Assembly (NCBI GenBank): GCA_002731825.1 | Contig: PCCS01000001.1 | Span: 69,480 to 133,479, forward strand | DNA length: 64,000 bases | DNA from: Myxococcales bacterium | GTDB taxonomy: Bacteria > Myxococcota_A > Bradymonadia > UBA7976 > UBA1532 | Direction of reading: 5' to 3' | In this document: piece by piece, positions 48,242 to 58,352 of the stretch | Layout of the letters: each line of letters starts with the position of its first letter | Position numbering within the stretch: the stretch's first letter is position 1 | Notes under the pieces: model-generated | The model's input: the letters and a program-made list of their open reading frames with translations, nothing else | Databases searched by the model: none | Told to the model about the DNA's origin: nothing | Position numbers and translations under genes: made by a program

Positions 48242-49852
48242 ATGGCACGACCAAAACCCAGGATTTCTCGTGAGTCGAACATCGAGTTTATTGACGATAA
48301 ATCCGGTGCCAGAATGGTGCATTACGGAACCCGCTTTCGAGAAGTCGTTCTGCCTCGCGGCAGTCGGGTTATTTATCCCAATGCGCCATTGGACCCCCTC
48401 GGCAATCCCAAAGCAGCCATCCGCTATGCGCTCAACCACCCTGAAGGCGCCGACCCATTTTTTGCTCAGCTTAAGCCTGGAATGAAGCTCACTATCGCGA
48501 TGGACGATATCTCGCTTCCATTGCCTCCCATGAAGAGTCCAGATCTCCGAGAGCTGATCTTGACGGAATTGCTTAAGCAGTGCGCAGAATATGGCGTTGA
48601 TGACATCCATATTATTATCGCTGTATGCCTCCACAGGCATATGACAGGTCCTGAGATCCGTAAAACCGTCGGCTCTAAGATTTACAACGAATATTACCCT
48701 GACCGCCTCTATAATCATGATGCTGAGGATTTGGACAACATCGTCGAACTCGGCGAGACCGACCATGGTGAACGCGTGCGTTTAAACAGGCGCGCAGCCG
48801 AGAGCGATCTACTTGTTTACGTAAATATTAATCTCGTGCCCATGGACGGAGGGCATAAGAGCGTGACCGTTGGCTTGTGCGACTACCTCTCCGTAAGTGC
48901 CCATCACAACACACATACAATGCATCGTTGTCACAGCTATATGGACCCAAGGCCAGACAAGTCCAGATTGGCAAAAATCTGTAACCGAATGGGCGAGATC
49001 GTCGATAAAGAATTAAATGTTTTTCATATCGAAACGGCGTTGAATAACCGCATGTATGGAGGGCAACTTGCCTACCTAGGGCGTCCAGAGACAACCTGGT
49101 CGGAGTTTGACCGGGCGAAGTTTCAAGGGAGTTGTGCTCTGCTGGAAAGACTCCCAGAAAGTGCCCGGCGCAGCTTCTTTGAGAAGATACCGTCCCACTA
49201 TGAATTGACGGCGATACATGCGGGTGCAACAGAACCCACCCATGACAAAATTCTGGATGCATGTTTCAAGCAATATGCAGTCCCCGTCAAAGGGCAATGT
49301 GACGTTTTAGTCAGTGGGATTCCCTTTATTTCCCCTTACAACGTCAACAGCATTTTGAATCCCTTACTGATTCAAGTCATGGCGCTCGGTTATCTTTTCA
49401 ACATGTATCGGGGCTCACCTTTGATTAAGAAAGATGGGGTGATGATTCTTTTTCACCCATGCCATGAGTCCTTCAATCGAACCCACCATCCATCCTATGT
49501 TGAGTTTTATCATCGGATTTTATCCATTGGGACCAATAGCTACGATATTCACCAATACGAACGTGAATTTGCAGAGAACCCAGACTACATCCACATGTAC
49601 CGTCACGGAAATGCCTACCACGGCGTACACCCGTTCTACATGTGGTATTGGGGTGATGCTGGCCGCGCTTGGGTCGGCAAGGTCATCGTTGTCGAGCCTG
49701 AAAACCTTCGCGTTCCAAAGCAGCTTGGTTGGGAGTCGGCCCCGGATTTCAATACGGCCATGGATATGGCTCGTTCATTTCTCGGTAAGCCACACCCCGA
49801 AGTGACGATGTCTCACGCGCCGCCTATCATGATCGCCGATGTGGAGGCCTAA
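48242..49852 (+). CDS. LarA/DUF2088-like (lactate racemase superfamily) protein
   Basis: 'MKLTIAMDDISLPLPPMKSPDLRELILTELLKQC' and 'DIHIIIAVCLHRHMTGPEIRKTVG', resembling LarA motifs (DD-S-P-P; HR-MT-E). Confidence 0.7.
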   Translation: MARPKPRISRESNIEFIDDKSGARMVHYGTRFREVVLPRGSRVIYPNAPLDPLGNPKAAIRYALNHPEGADPFFAQLKPGMKLTIAMDDISLPLPPMKSPDLRELILTELLKQCAEYGVDDIHIIIAVCLHRHMTGPEIRKTVGSKIYNEYYPDRLYNHDAEDLDNIVELGETDHGERVRLNRRAAESDLLVYVNINLVPMDGGHKSVTVGLCDYLSVSAHHNTHTMHRCHSYMDPRPDKSRLAKICNRMGEIVDKELNVFHIETALNNRMYGGQLAYLGRPETTWSEFDRAKFQGSCALLERLPESARRSFFEKIPSHYELTAIHAGATEPTHDKILDACFKQYAVPVKGQCDVLVSGIPFISPYNVNSILNPLLIQVMALGYLFNMYRGSPLIKKDGVMILFHPCHESFNRTHHPSYVEFYHRILSIGTNSYDIHQYEREFAENPDYIHMYRHGNAYHGVHPFYMWYWGDAGRAWVGKVIVVEPENLRVPKQLGWESAPDFNTAMDMARSFLGKPHPEVTMSHAPPIMIADVEA

Positions 49853-52800
49853 GTGGCGGACACGAGCGAAAAAACAAGCCTTGGCGAGATCCTAAATGTC
49901 ATAGACAGTTTTTCTGGTAAGCATATTTTCATTACCGGAGTGACTGGATTTGTGGGCAAAGTTTTACTCGCGATGCTTGCGGCTCGTGTACCCACGGTGC
50001 GTCGGGTCAGTGTCTTAGTCCGTACGAACCGTGATTACGACAACGCACGACGGCGGTTTGACGCCGTTGTTGCAAAATCCGAACCCTTTGATGCTGTCGC
50101 CAAGACAGTTGGCAAAGACGCGTTGAAGGTGTGGTGCGATGATGTTGTCAATGTCGTCAAGGGGGATATCAGCCTCGAACGTCTCGGTTTAAGCAAAAGA
50201 GCCTACCAAGAGCTCACCGAAAACGATCCGGTCGACCTCATTTTGCATTGCGCTGGCAATGTGAATTTTAATCCCCCCCTCGATCAGGCCTTGATGGTGA
50301 ATTCCATGGGCGTCGCCCATAAGGTCGAATTTGCTCGAGATGCCGGATGCCCGCTCGTCCACATGAGTACCTGTTTTGTTGTTGGACAGCGTTCGGGCCC
50401 CATCGATGAGAATCGAACAATTGTTGGCTATGCCCCCAATGGACGTGAATTTGACCCGGAACGCGAGCTGTCCGACGCAGTGTTTCTCGCCGCAGAAGTC
50501 AGACGAAGAGCTGATGCTCAAGCCCTTGAATGCAGATTCCTTGATGAAGCTAAAAAGAGACTGACTGACACCGGGCTGGATTATGAGGACCCACAGCGCT
50601 TACAGGCGGCCTTTGAGGCCCGAAAGACCCGCTGGGTCAACGACGAACTCACGCGAGAGGGCATGGAGCGCGCCCAACAATGGGGATGGACGAATACATA
50701 TACGTATACAAAAAGCCTTGGAGAACAGCTCACGCTCAAGCGCGCTGCCGAAATGGGCGTACGTGTCTCCATCGTTCGGCCGGCCATCGTGGAGAGCGCT
50801 GTTGAATTTCCTTTTTCAGGGTGGAACGAAGGCGTTAACACTTGCGCCCCCTTTGTCTACATCATGTACAAAGGACACCGGTTTATACCCTGTAACCCGG
50901 ACAACATTCTCGACCTGGTTCCCGTTGATTATGTATGTCGCGGCACTATATTGGCCGGTGCTGACTTGCTGTCTGGTGGTTCGTCCCAGGTTTTTCACTT
51001 AGCCTCGGGCGATTCAAATCCGCTGCGCATGCGGCGCGCCGTTGAGATGACAAATTTGGCCTGGAGACGGCATTATGACCGTCATGAAAAAAACCTAATT
51101 AAACGCCATGTCATGCGTAATCTGGACTCCATCCCTGTGGACCGAGAGACATACAATCGAATCAGTGCACCGCAAGTCAATCGTGTGACTAAATCGACAC
51201 GAGCCGCGCTTAAAATGATTCCGAAATCTTGGCTGGGTCCCGTTCGACCTTTGGTCAAGCAGCTTGATGGGGCGCTGGCTGGACTGGAGAAAGCAAGCGG
51301 AGTTTGTAACTCAATCTTGGATTTGTTTGCCCCCTTCGTCGAAGAGAACAACCCGTGCTTTAGCACGAGCAATATCAGAACTTTGAGTACAAGATTGCCC
51401 CAGGGCAACACCAGTGAGTTTGCATTTAGTATAGCTGAACTCGATTGGCGCCACTACTGGATCGATGTCCACATGCAGGGGCTCCAAAAGTGGGTGTTCG
51501 GTGAACTAGACGATCGCATGAGGCCGGTTCGCAAGGTCGCCAAAGCACGGGATTTAGTCGAAGTCTTCAGGACCGCGTGTCGTGCACACAAAGAACGTAA
51601 AGCGGTTAGTTTTTACACCGCCGAGCAGGGGGTTGAGTCAACCTATACCTACGGAGAAGTGTGGGATGCGGCGTGCCGAGTCGCCGGCTATCTGAAGGAC
51701 AAGGGGATCAAGCAAGGCGACGCCGTCGTGCTGATGAGTAAGAACGAGCCGGCCTGGCCCATGGTCTACTTTGGAATTCTTCTGGCGGATGCGGTGGCTG
51801 TTCCGGTTGATTTTGAAATGCCCGATGCGGAGTTGGGCCGAATTCTAGAGAAATCTGAGTCAAAGCTCTTGATTCATCACGAGGAACGATTACCCGATCA
51901 CACGTGTCCAATGGCCTCCATTGATGCCGTCTTTGATTCTGAACCTTTACTCGACATTGAGTGCCGAGATCGAAGCGACGAGGTTGCCAGTCTTTTGTTT
52001 ACCAGTGGGACCACGGGTGATCCAAAAGGTGTCATGTTGTCGCACGGCAATTTCACAGCGCTTCTCGCCTCACTGCACGGTACGTTTCGTGTTGACCATA
52101 AGGATCGTTTCTTAAGCGTTTTGCCCTTATTTCATACGTTTGAGTTTAGCTGTGGATTGCTGATGCCATTGAGCGTGGGCGCTCACGTGATGTATCTAGA
52201 TGAATTAGAGGGTGGGATTTTACGTGAAGCCCTCTCGAATTTTAGACCCACCGGGCTTATCGGTGTGCCCGCCTTGTGGGATGTCTTGCATCGTCGAATT
52301 GAGACCGAAGTGCGCGACCGAGGTGAAGCAGCTCACTTGGCATTTACAGGGATGTTACGCCTCTCTAGGTTTTTGAAAAAACAGTATGGGGTTAATTTAG
52401 GACCCATGTCATTTAGTGAGGTTCACCGGATGCTGGGTGGTCAAATTCGGCATTTGATCAGCGGTGGGGCCGCGCTCAGTGAGCCGGTTCTCAACGCCTT
52501 CGAAGGCCTTGGTTTCGAACTTCTCGAAGGCTATGGCCTGACGGAGGCCGCACCTGTTTTGAGCGTTCGTCGTCCCGGCGATCGCAAGGGGTCAGGCAGT
52601 GTTGGAACTGGGCTACCAGGTGTCAGTATACATGTGCTCGACCCGGACGCAGATGGTGTTGGTGAAGTGGTCGCCAGGGGAGCCAACGTAATGGCTGGGT
52701 ATCTAAATGACCCGGAAGCCACCCGTGATACGGTCAAAGGCGGTTGGCTACACACCGGTGATCTGGGCCGACTCGACAAGGATGGCCGTCTCACCTTGGT

Positions 52801-54475
52801 GGGTCGACGCAAAGAACTGATCGTCACCAGCAGTGGGAAGAACGTCTATCCCGATGAACTAGAGTCCGTTTACAGCGACCACGATTTGATCGAGGAAATT
52901 TGCATCGTTGGCATTCCGGATCCGCAGGGTGATCAGCGGGTCGGTGCTTTGGTCGTTCCAGTCGACAACCCACCCGCTGATTATCAAGCGCAAATCAAAG
53001 GCCACTTTACCAAAATCGGTATGGGCCTCGCGGATCATCAACGGATTCGGACACTTCGATTTTGGACTGAAAAACTGCCTCGTACAGCCACTCGTAAGAT
53101 TAAACGAGCTGAGGTGAGAGACCAATTGATTCGCTTAGTAAGTGTTGGCAAAACCTCTAGACGGGAGGGGATGTCTGTTCCCGTTGGACGTGAGCCCGCT
53201 TGGCTTTATGGGGCAATTGCGGCCCTTTCAGACCTTGAATCTGTTGATGTCACACCTGAGACACAGCTGCTTCAAGACTTGGGTCTGAGCAGCTTGCAGT
53301 ATGTTGAGTTGAGACTCTTAATTGAGGAAAAGGCCAAGACCAGTCTCGACCCGGAGCGTCTCGCTGCATGTGCAACGGTCGGCGAATTAGCGCAACTGGT
53401 CGACTCGAAAGACTTTGGTAAGCCAACTGTCGTAGTGGATGTGCAAGAGGCGCGTCGAATGCCGGAGTCATTGGCAGACTTAGGAAGACAGTTTCTCGGT
53501 TCCGCTCAAAACAAGCTCTATGACCAGGCGTTTCAGGTGCAGGTCAGGGGCACTGAGAACATCCCTAGAAATAGCCAAGTTCTCGTCATCAGCAACCATT
53601 CGAGCCATCTCGATATGGGCCTGGTGAAATATGCACTCGGTGATTATGCGCCGAATCTATCCACACTTGCAGCGAGTGATTACTTTTTCGACAAGCAATA
53701 TAAACGAGACTTTTTTGAACCATTTACCAATCTCATCCCGGTTGAGCGAAGCGGGTCATTAGAAAAGAGTTTGCGCCATGCGGAAACGGCCCTTCATCGA
53801 GGACGGATCGTCCTTGTATTTCCCGAGGGAACCCGTTCACAGGATGGTCAGCTACAAGAATTCAAGCATGGGGTCGGTTATCTACAGCAGAAGAGTCAGC
53901 TGTCTGTTCTACCTTTGTACTTGAGAGGGACTTACCGGGCCTTACCCAAAGGGGCGGCCGTACCCACCAAGCGTAAGCTGACAGCCGTTATCGGACCAGT
54001 GATTGATACTGCCTTTATCGAAGAACAGACCGCCGGGATGAATCGAATCGAGGCCTATGCAAGAATTGCTGAAATTCTGCATCTCGCTGTGAGCGCCCTT
54101 CGTGATGGGCAGGCCTACCCGTGGCTCGAGAGTAAAACTGTGGCGCGTGGTCAGTCAGAGTTAGAAGCAATTTTTGAAGAACTACCTCATCGCTTCGTTC
54201 CAGAAGCTTTATCAAAACCGACGACCTGGTATTTCAGTTTAGGTGATAAGTCGGATGGAAAGTGGACGCTTCGGGCTAAAGAAGACCATGTCGAGGCGAC
54301 CCCGGGTCGACCGGTCGATGGAAATGCCGACTGCGTTTTGAAAACCGATGTGAAAACATTTACGAAAATTGTGCGTGAAGGGTATGTCCCTTCGTTTACT
54401 GAGTTCACCGATGGGCGGGTTAAAACCAATGATCCGAACTTATTAATGCAATTTAAATCGACGTTTGGACTCTAA
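49853..54475 (+). CDS. five-domain lipid megaenzyme: fatty-acyl reductase SDR - AMP-ligase - ACP - PlsC acyltransferase - SCP2-like
   Basis: FAR/SDR 'HIFITGVTGFVGKVLLAMLAARVP'; ligase 'LLFTSGTTGDPKGVMLSHGNF' and 'EGYGLTEAAPVLS'; ACP 'LLQDLGLSSLQYVELRLLIEEK'; PlsC 'ISNHSSHLDMG' and 'VFPEGTRSQDG'; C-terminal 'VLKTDVKTFTKIVREGYVPSFTEFTDGRVKTNDPNLLMQF'. Architecture resembles myxobacterial ElbD. Confidence 0.9.
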   Translation: MADTSEKTSLGEILNVIDSFSGKHIFITGVTGFVGKVLLAMLAARVPTVRRVSVLVRTNRDYDNARRRFDAVVAKSEPFDAVAKTVGKDALKVWCDDVVNVVKGDISLERLGLSKRAYQELTENDPVDLILHCAGNVNFNPPLDQALMVNSMGVAHKVEFARDAGCPLVHMSTCFVVGQRSGPIDENRTIVGYAPNGREFDPERELSDAVFLAAEVRRRADAQALECRFLDEAKKRLTDTGLDYEDPQRLQAAFEARKTRWVNDELTREGMERAQQWGWTNTYTYTKSLGEQLTLKRAAEMGVRVSIVRPAIVESAVEFPFSGWNEGVNTCAPFVYIMYKGHRFIPCNPDNILDLVPVDYVCRGTILAGADLLSGGSSQVFHLASGDSNPLRMRRAVEMTNLAWRRHYDRHEKNLIKRHVMRNLDSIPVDRETYNRISAPQVNRVTKSTRAALKMIPKSWLGPVRPLVKQLDGALAGLEKASGVCNSILDLFAPFVEENNPCFSTSNIRTLSTRLPQGNTSEFAFSIAELDWRHYWIDVHMQGLQKWVFGELDDRMRPVRKVAKARDLVEVFRTACRAHKERKAVSFYTAEQGVESTYTYGEVWDAACRVAGYLKDKGIKQGDAVVLMSKNEPAWPMVYFGILLADAVAVPVDFEMPDAELGRILEKSESKLLIHHEERLPDHTCPMASIDAVFDSEPLLDIECRDRSDEVASLLFTSGTTGDPKGVMLSHGNFTALLASLHGTFRVDHKDRFLSVLPLFHTFEFSCGLLMPLSVGAHVMYLDELEGGILREALSNFRPTGLIGVPALWDVLHRRIETEVRDRGEAAHLAFTGMLRLSRFLKKQYGVNLGPMSFSEVHRMLGGQIRHLISGGAALSEPVLNAFEGLGFELLEGYGLTEAAPVLSVRRPGDRKGSGSVGTGLPGVSIHVLDPDADGVGEVVARGANVMAGYLNDPEATRDTVKGGWLHTGDLGRLDKDGRLTLVGRRKELIVTSSGKNVYPDELESVYSDHDLIEEICIVGIPDPQGDQRVGALVVPVDNPPADYQAQIKGHFTKIGMGLADHQRIRTLRFWTEKLPRTATRKIKRAEVRDQLIRLVSVGKTSRREGMSVPVGREPAWLYGAIAALSDLESVDVTPETQLLQDLGLSSLQYVELRLLIEEKAKTSLDPERLAACATVGELAQLVDSKDFGKPTVVVDVQEARRMPESLADLGRQFLGSAQNKLYDQAFQVQVRGTENIPRNSQVLVISNHSSHLDMGLVKYALGDYAPNLSTLAASDYFFDKQYKRDFFEPFTNLIPVERSGSLEKSLRHAETALHRGRIVLVFPEGTRSQDGQLQEFKHGVGYLQQKSQLSVLPLYLRGTYRALPKGAAVPTKRKLTAVIGPVIDTAFIEEQTAGMNRIEAYARIAEILHLAVSALRDGQAYPWLESKTVARGQSELEAIFEELPHRFVPEALSKPTTWYFSLGDKSDGKWTLRAKEDHVEATPGRPVDGNADCVLKTDVKTFTKIVREGYVPSFTEFTDGRVKTNDPNLLMQFKSTFGL

Positions 54476-54478
54476 GGT

Positions 54479-55480
54479 ATGGCGACACGTCGTAAGAAGA
54501 AAAAGACGGTTTTGGTCACGGGGGCGAGTGGGTTTCTCGGTTTTCACGTGGTCCAAGAATTACTGTGTCTCGATTTTGAAGTCAGGACCTTGTCTCGTCA
54601 TGCCAACCCTAGATTGGCTGATCTTGGAGTCGAACAATACCAAGGGAGTGTGGTCGATGAGACCATTTGTATGGATGCCCTCGCTGGAATCCATCAAGTT
54701 TATCATCTTGCCGGGACCGTGGCGCGTAGCCCCGCTGACAGTGGCCTGCTCTATGATGTACATGTTACAGGGACCCGCAACATTCTGACGGCGTGTATGG
54801 CCAACAAGGTTGATGATGTTGTCTGTGTCTCCACCTCTGGCACAGTCGGCGTTGGGCGAAACCCAGATTTTGAAGCCGATGAGTCGAGTCCGGTGCCGTG
54901 GTCCATTATCGGTCACTGGCCCTACTATGAATCCAAAGCGTTGGCAGAGCGAGAAATCGCGCATTTTGTCGAAAAGGGGTTGCCGGTTCGGATCGCGCGG
55001 CCGACACTTTTATTGGGTCCGGGCGACTACAATGCGAGCAGCACGGGTGACGTAGCTCGCTTTTTGTCTGGTGAAATCAAGGCGGCGCTTCCTGGTGGCA
55101 TGAGTCTTGTCGATGTCCGAGATGTTGCCGCTGCTCTGCCCAATTTAATGAGTCATGGACGGCCCGGCGTCGGGTACTTGATGGGCGCCGCTAATTGTAC
55201 CATTCGTGACTTTCTTGTCGGCCTTGAGCAAGTCAGTGCTGTGCGCGCACCCGCTTTTACAATTCCCAATACACTCATCAAACGCTCCGGTGGATTCATC
55301 AAGCGGCTCTCGGCCATGTCAGCTTTCGGGGGGCTTGACCAAGTCACCTTCGAAATGGGGTGTCACTTTTGGTACATTGATTGGTCCCGCGCGCGTGACG
55401 AATTGGGGTTCATTCCAAGAGAATGGACCCAGACTCTCGCTGATACAGTCGCCGATATTCGAGCCATCGGGTGCCATTAG
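54479..55480 (+). CDS. NAD(P)-dependent extended SDR (dihydroflavonol-reductase/hopanoid-epimerase-like)
   Basis: 'TVLVTGASGFLGFHVVQELL', 'VCVSTSGTVGVGR', 'YYESKALAEREIAHFVEKGLPVRIARPTLLLGPGD'; starts 3 bp after the megaenzyme stop. Confidence 0.9.
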   Translation: MATRRKKKKTVLVTGASGFLGFHVVQELLCLDFEVRTLSRHANPRLADLGVEQYQGSVVDETICMDALAGIHQVYHLAGTVARSPADSGLLYDVHVTGTRNILTACMANKVDDVVCVSTSGTVGVGRNPDFEADESSPVPWSIIGHWPYYESKALAEREIAHFVEKGLPVRIARPTLLLGPGDYNASSTGDVARFLSGEIKAALPGGMSLVDVRDVAAALPNLMSHGRPGVGYLMGAANCTIRDFLVGLEQVSAVRAPAFTIPNTLIKRSGGFIKRLSAMSAFGGLDQVTFEMGCHFWYIDWSRARDELGFIPREWTQTLADTVADIRAIGCH

Positions 55481-55567
55481 CGTATCTTTCCGCACATGGA
55501 ATCCCGACTTGTTCAATCTCTGACGGCCCACTAAGGTAGGGTGACACTGCACAGGGAGGTCGGTTCG

Positions 55568-56911
55568 ATGAATCCACGTATTTTGTTTCTTGCATTCGTA
55601 CTCGTCAGCATGGGGTGTAGTGGTGGTGGAGACAGGTCTGGGTCAAGCTCCGATACAGATATGGGCGTGGTAACTGATTTAAGCGTCCATACGCAAGCCG
55701 TAGATGGGCTCACCGAAATTCGGGTGTCTATGGCCGGTATGAAGCCGCTGCTGCCTGGCTCGCCCAAAAATTTTATCGCCACAGGTCTTTTCGATGACGG
55801 CTCTGAACGCGATCTGACAGATGATGTCATCTGGACGACGTCCAATGCTGCTGTGGCGTCCTTTGAGGATGATCCAAGGCATGCATTTGCAGAGGTTAAA
55901 ACTGATGGGAACGTGGCGGTTACCGCACGTATCGGTGGGGTTGAAGGAACGCTCAATACCTGTACTTATCCCGCTGACTTTTCCCCCTATTTGAGATCCA
56001 TTCGAACTCAAGGAGGCGGAGAATGTCCCTGTGATTTGCCAGCTCCCATTCCGTATGTCTATTGGGAGAATGCCCACTATCCTAGCGGCGAGGTAAAACC
56101 CCTGAGATTTGGAGACTTACACTGCGATGAGTCCGTGAGCATCATGATCTTCGTGGTTGGCACAACATGGTGCGGCGCATGTACATCCTATGCGCAACGG
56201 ATTTCACAATCCGCTGCTGCCATTGAAGCCGCGGGCGGTCGGATTATTTTCATCGAATTGGAAGATGATAATCATGCGCCCTGTACGAGTGAAATCGCCA
56301 ATCGGCATCTGTCTCGATACATCGGCGATGTCGGAATCCGTGTCGGCGATGCTGACACGCAGCCGGGAGGCGGGGGGTACATGGCGAACTCAGGCGTTGT
56401 CCGAGCGTATCCGACGGTTGTGATCGTACGCCGATCCGACATGAGAATTATTGCCGATGACTCCACTGGCGCGCGAGATTTAGATTTGGTCGCCGTCGCC
56501 CAAAACCCTGACCAGGATTGGACAGCCCCAGCGCCAGCTATGGTCGAGAATCGATGCGATGGCCCCGACGAACAGTCCGAGCCGAACAATTCTCCCATGC
56601 AAGCAGCTCCCTTGGGGCTGGGACGCCAGGCCGGTGGTATTTGCGACGGACATGCTGATTTCTTTGAGGTAAGGGAGACGGGTCCCTGGCAACTCAATGT
56701 GGATTTTATCCACGACGTCGGTGATCTGGACGTCGCCGTCTGGGACACCAGTGTAGATGGGCCATTACGCGGTCAAAATGGAGAGGTCGTGGGTGGTTTT
56801 ACGCAGGACGACGGCGAAATTGTGGAACATGTAGGGCCGGCGCTTATTCGAATTTCAGGGTTTCAGGGTGCCAGTGCGTCGTACTCGTTGACCCTCATCG
56901 CACGCCCTTAA
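55568..56911 (+). CDS. thioredoxin-fold lipoprotein with N-terminal Ig-like and C-terminal pre-peptidase-like domains
   Basis: Lipobox 'FVLVSMGCSGGG'; 'IMIFVVGTTWCGACTSYAQRISQ' (CGAC); C-terminal 'DFFEVRETGPWQLNVDFIHDVGDLDVAVWD'. Confidence 0.8.
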   Translation: MNPRILFLAFVLVSMGCSGGGDRSGSSSDTDMGVVTDLSVHTQAVDGLTEIRVSMAGMKPLLPGSPKNFIATGLFDDGSERDLTDDVIWTTSNAAVASFEDDPRHAFAEVKTDGNVAVTARIGGVEGTLNTCTYPADFSPYLRSIRTQGGGECPCDLPAPIPYVYWENAHYPSGEVKPLRFGDLHCDESVSIMIFVVGTTWCGACTSYAQRISQSAAAIEAAGGRIIFIELEDDNHAPCTSEIANRHLSRYIGDVGIRVGDADTQPGGGGYMANSGVVRAYPTVVIVRRSDMRIIADDSTGARDLDLVAVAQNPDQDWTAPAPAMVENRCDGPDEQSEPNNSPMQAAPLGLGRQAGGICDGHADFFEVRETGPWQLNVDFIHDVGDLDVAVWDTSVDGPLRGQNGEVVGGFTQDDGEIVEHVGPALIRISGFQGASASYSLTLIARP

Positions 56912-56915
56912 AGAT

Positions 56916-58265
56916 TTATTTCGCTTCAAATGACAGTCGAGCGTGCTTTGTTTGACCAAGCCGAGACCTTGGTCCGCCACCGCTGAAAACCTGTGTGATA
57001 TACCAGCCGATTGGCCCTCGACGAACCCCAATGCCGAGTTCCGTGTAATCGCCAGATAAAAGGTTTTTACGGTGTCCTAGACTATGCATCAGGCCTTGAT
57101 GTGCATCGGCCAGAGTCGAGTTCAACGCGACATTTTCTCCGGCTGTAGCTCGCTCATACGCCACACGATCAAGGCGTTGGGTCAGCATGCCGGTCCGGGG
57201 TGAGAAATGACCCACATAGTCGTGTGTCCGCATGTCTTCGCTATGCTGCCAAGCAACCCAGTCAAGTGTTCGGACTCGTTCCAAGCGTTTCAAGCCTGCT
57301 TTTGCCCGAGCTTGATTGACCAGCTTAGTCAGATACGCTGACGGACTTTTGATAGCGGCTTCGTCGCGTGGCCATGTGTACACGATTTGGTTTGGCGGCG
57401 CGGTAGACACAACCAGCTCGATCTGCGCCAGGGGGATTGGCCCAACGGGCCCCGTGGCAATCACTTCGACGGTCCACAGCCCTGGCGATGTCTGAATACT
57501 GAACTCGAAGCCGCCAGCTTCGGTATGGACCGGGATCGACTCGATACGGCCGTCTGGACTCATGGCGAGAATGTGCGGAGTCGTATACCCGGTCTCCAGT
57601 CGCCCGGTAATTCTGGCGTTCTGGTTGGCGCTTAGGTTCGTTTTAAGGGCATGAAAATCGAATGTTTTTTTCGCCAGCAGAAGCGTAATAATTCGTAAGC
57701 GAGGGTGCTCTTGGACGATGACTTCTCCCAGACCGACATGTGGGCGGCCTTGGAATTGTGCCAACGCATCATTTAGAATTTCAATAATGGGTCCATCGCC
57801 CTGAAGAGTGGTGACCAGGACTGTTTGGTGGACACCCCAATAGGGTGCACCGCCGGCGTTCAAAAATGACGACAGGACCTTACTCGGGGCGAGGCGGCGG
57901 GTTTGTCGATAGAAAAGTGCCACTTCTTGAGCCGCATGTGACAAGGCTGGTGAGACCAAAGTCGTCTGCCCATAGCGCCCGCTTTCTTCAGCGTCAGCAC
58001 TGTAGAGGTCTCTCTGGGGTTGTCTTAAATTATAGGTCGTCTGAGCGCCATGAGGCACTTGTTTTTCTACAAATTGCTGTACTAGGTCATCCGATGTTTG
58101 ACCGAAGATAGGCCAGACCGAAGCGCCATCGATAAATACCATCAGCGCCAAGGCGAATACACCAAGTGCGGCTCCTGCCAGCACTCTGTATAGATTGGCC
58201 GTCACTGAACGTACATTTGACATTCGATTCACCTTGCCTAGGGGTGCAATCAAATAGCACCCCAT
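56916..58265 (-). CDS. CAP/SCP-domain membrane-anchored protein
   Basis: 'LVNQARAKAGLKRL..LDWVAWQHSEDMRTHDYVGHFSPRTG..ERATAGENVAL..HSLGHRKNLLSGDYTELGIGV'. Confidence 0.88.
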   Translation of the reverse strand: MGCYLIAPLGKVNRMSNVRSVTANLYRVLAGAALGVFALALMVFIDGASVWPIFGQTSDDLVQQFVEKQVPHGAQTTYNLRQPQRDLYSADAEESGRYGQTTLVSPALSHAAQEVALFYRQTRRLAPSKVLSSFLNAGGAPYWGVHQTVLVTTLQGDGPIIEILNDALAQFQGRPHVGLGEVIVQEHPRLRIITLLLAKKTFDFHALKTNLSANQNARITGRLETGYTTPHILAMSPDGRIESIPVHTEAGGFEFSIQTSPGLWTVEVIATGPVGPIPLAQIELVVSTAPPNQIVYTWPRDEAAIKSPSAYLTKLVNQARAKAGLKRLERVRTLDWVAWQHSEDMRTHDYVGHFSPRTGMLTQRLDRVAYERATAGENVALNSTLADAHQGLMHSLGHRKNLLSGDYTELGIGVRRGPIGWYITQVFSGGGPRSRLGQTKHARLSFEAK

Positions 58266-58352
58266 GTTTTTTGGAAGCGATCCAAGGCCCTAAGGTTTCA
58301 CTTTTCTTCGTTAAATGGCCGGTGAAAAAATTGTATCGACTGCCAGACGGAC

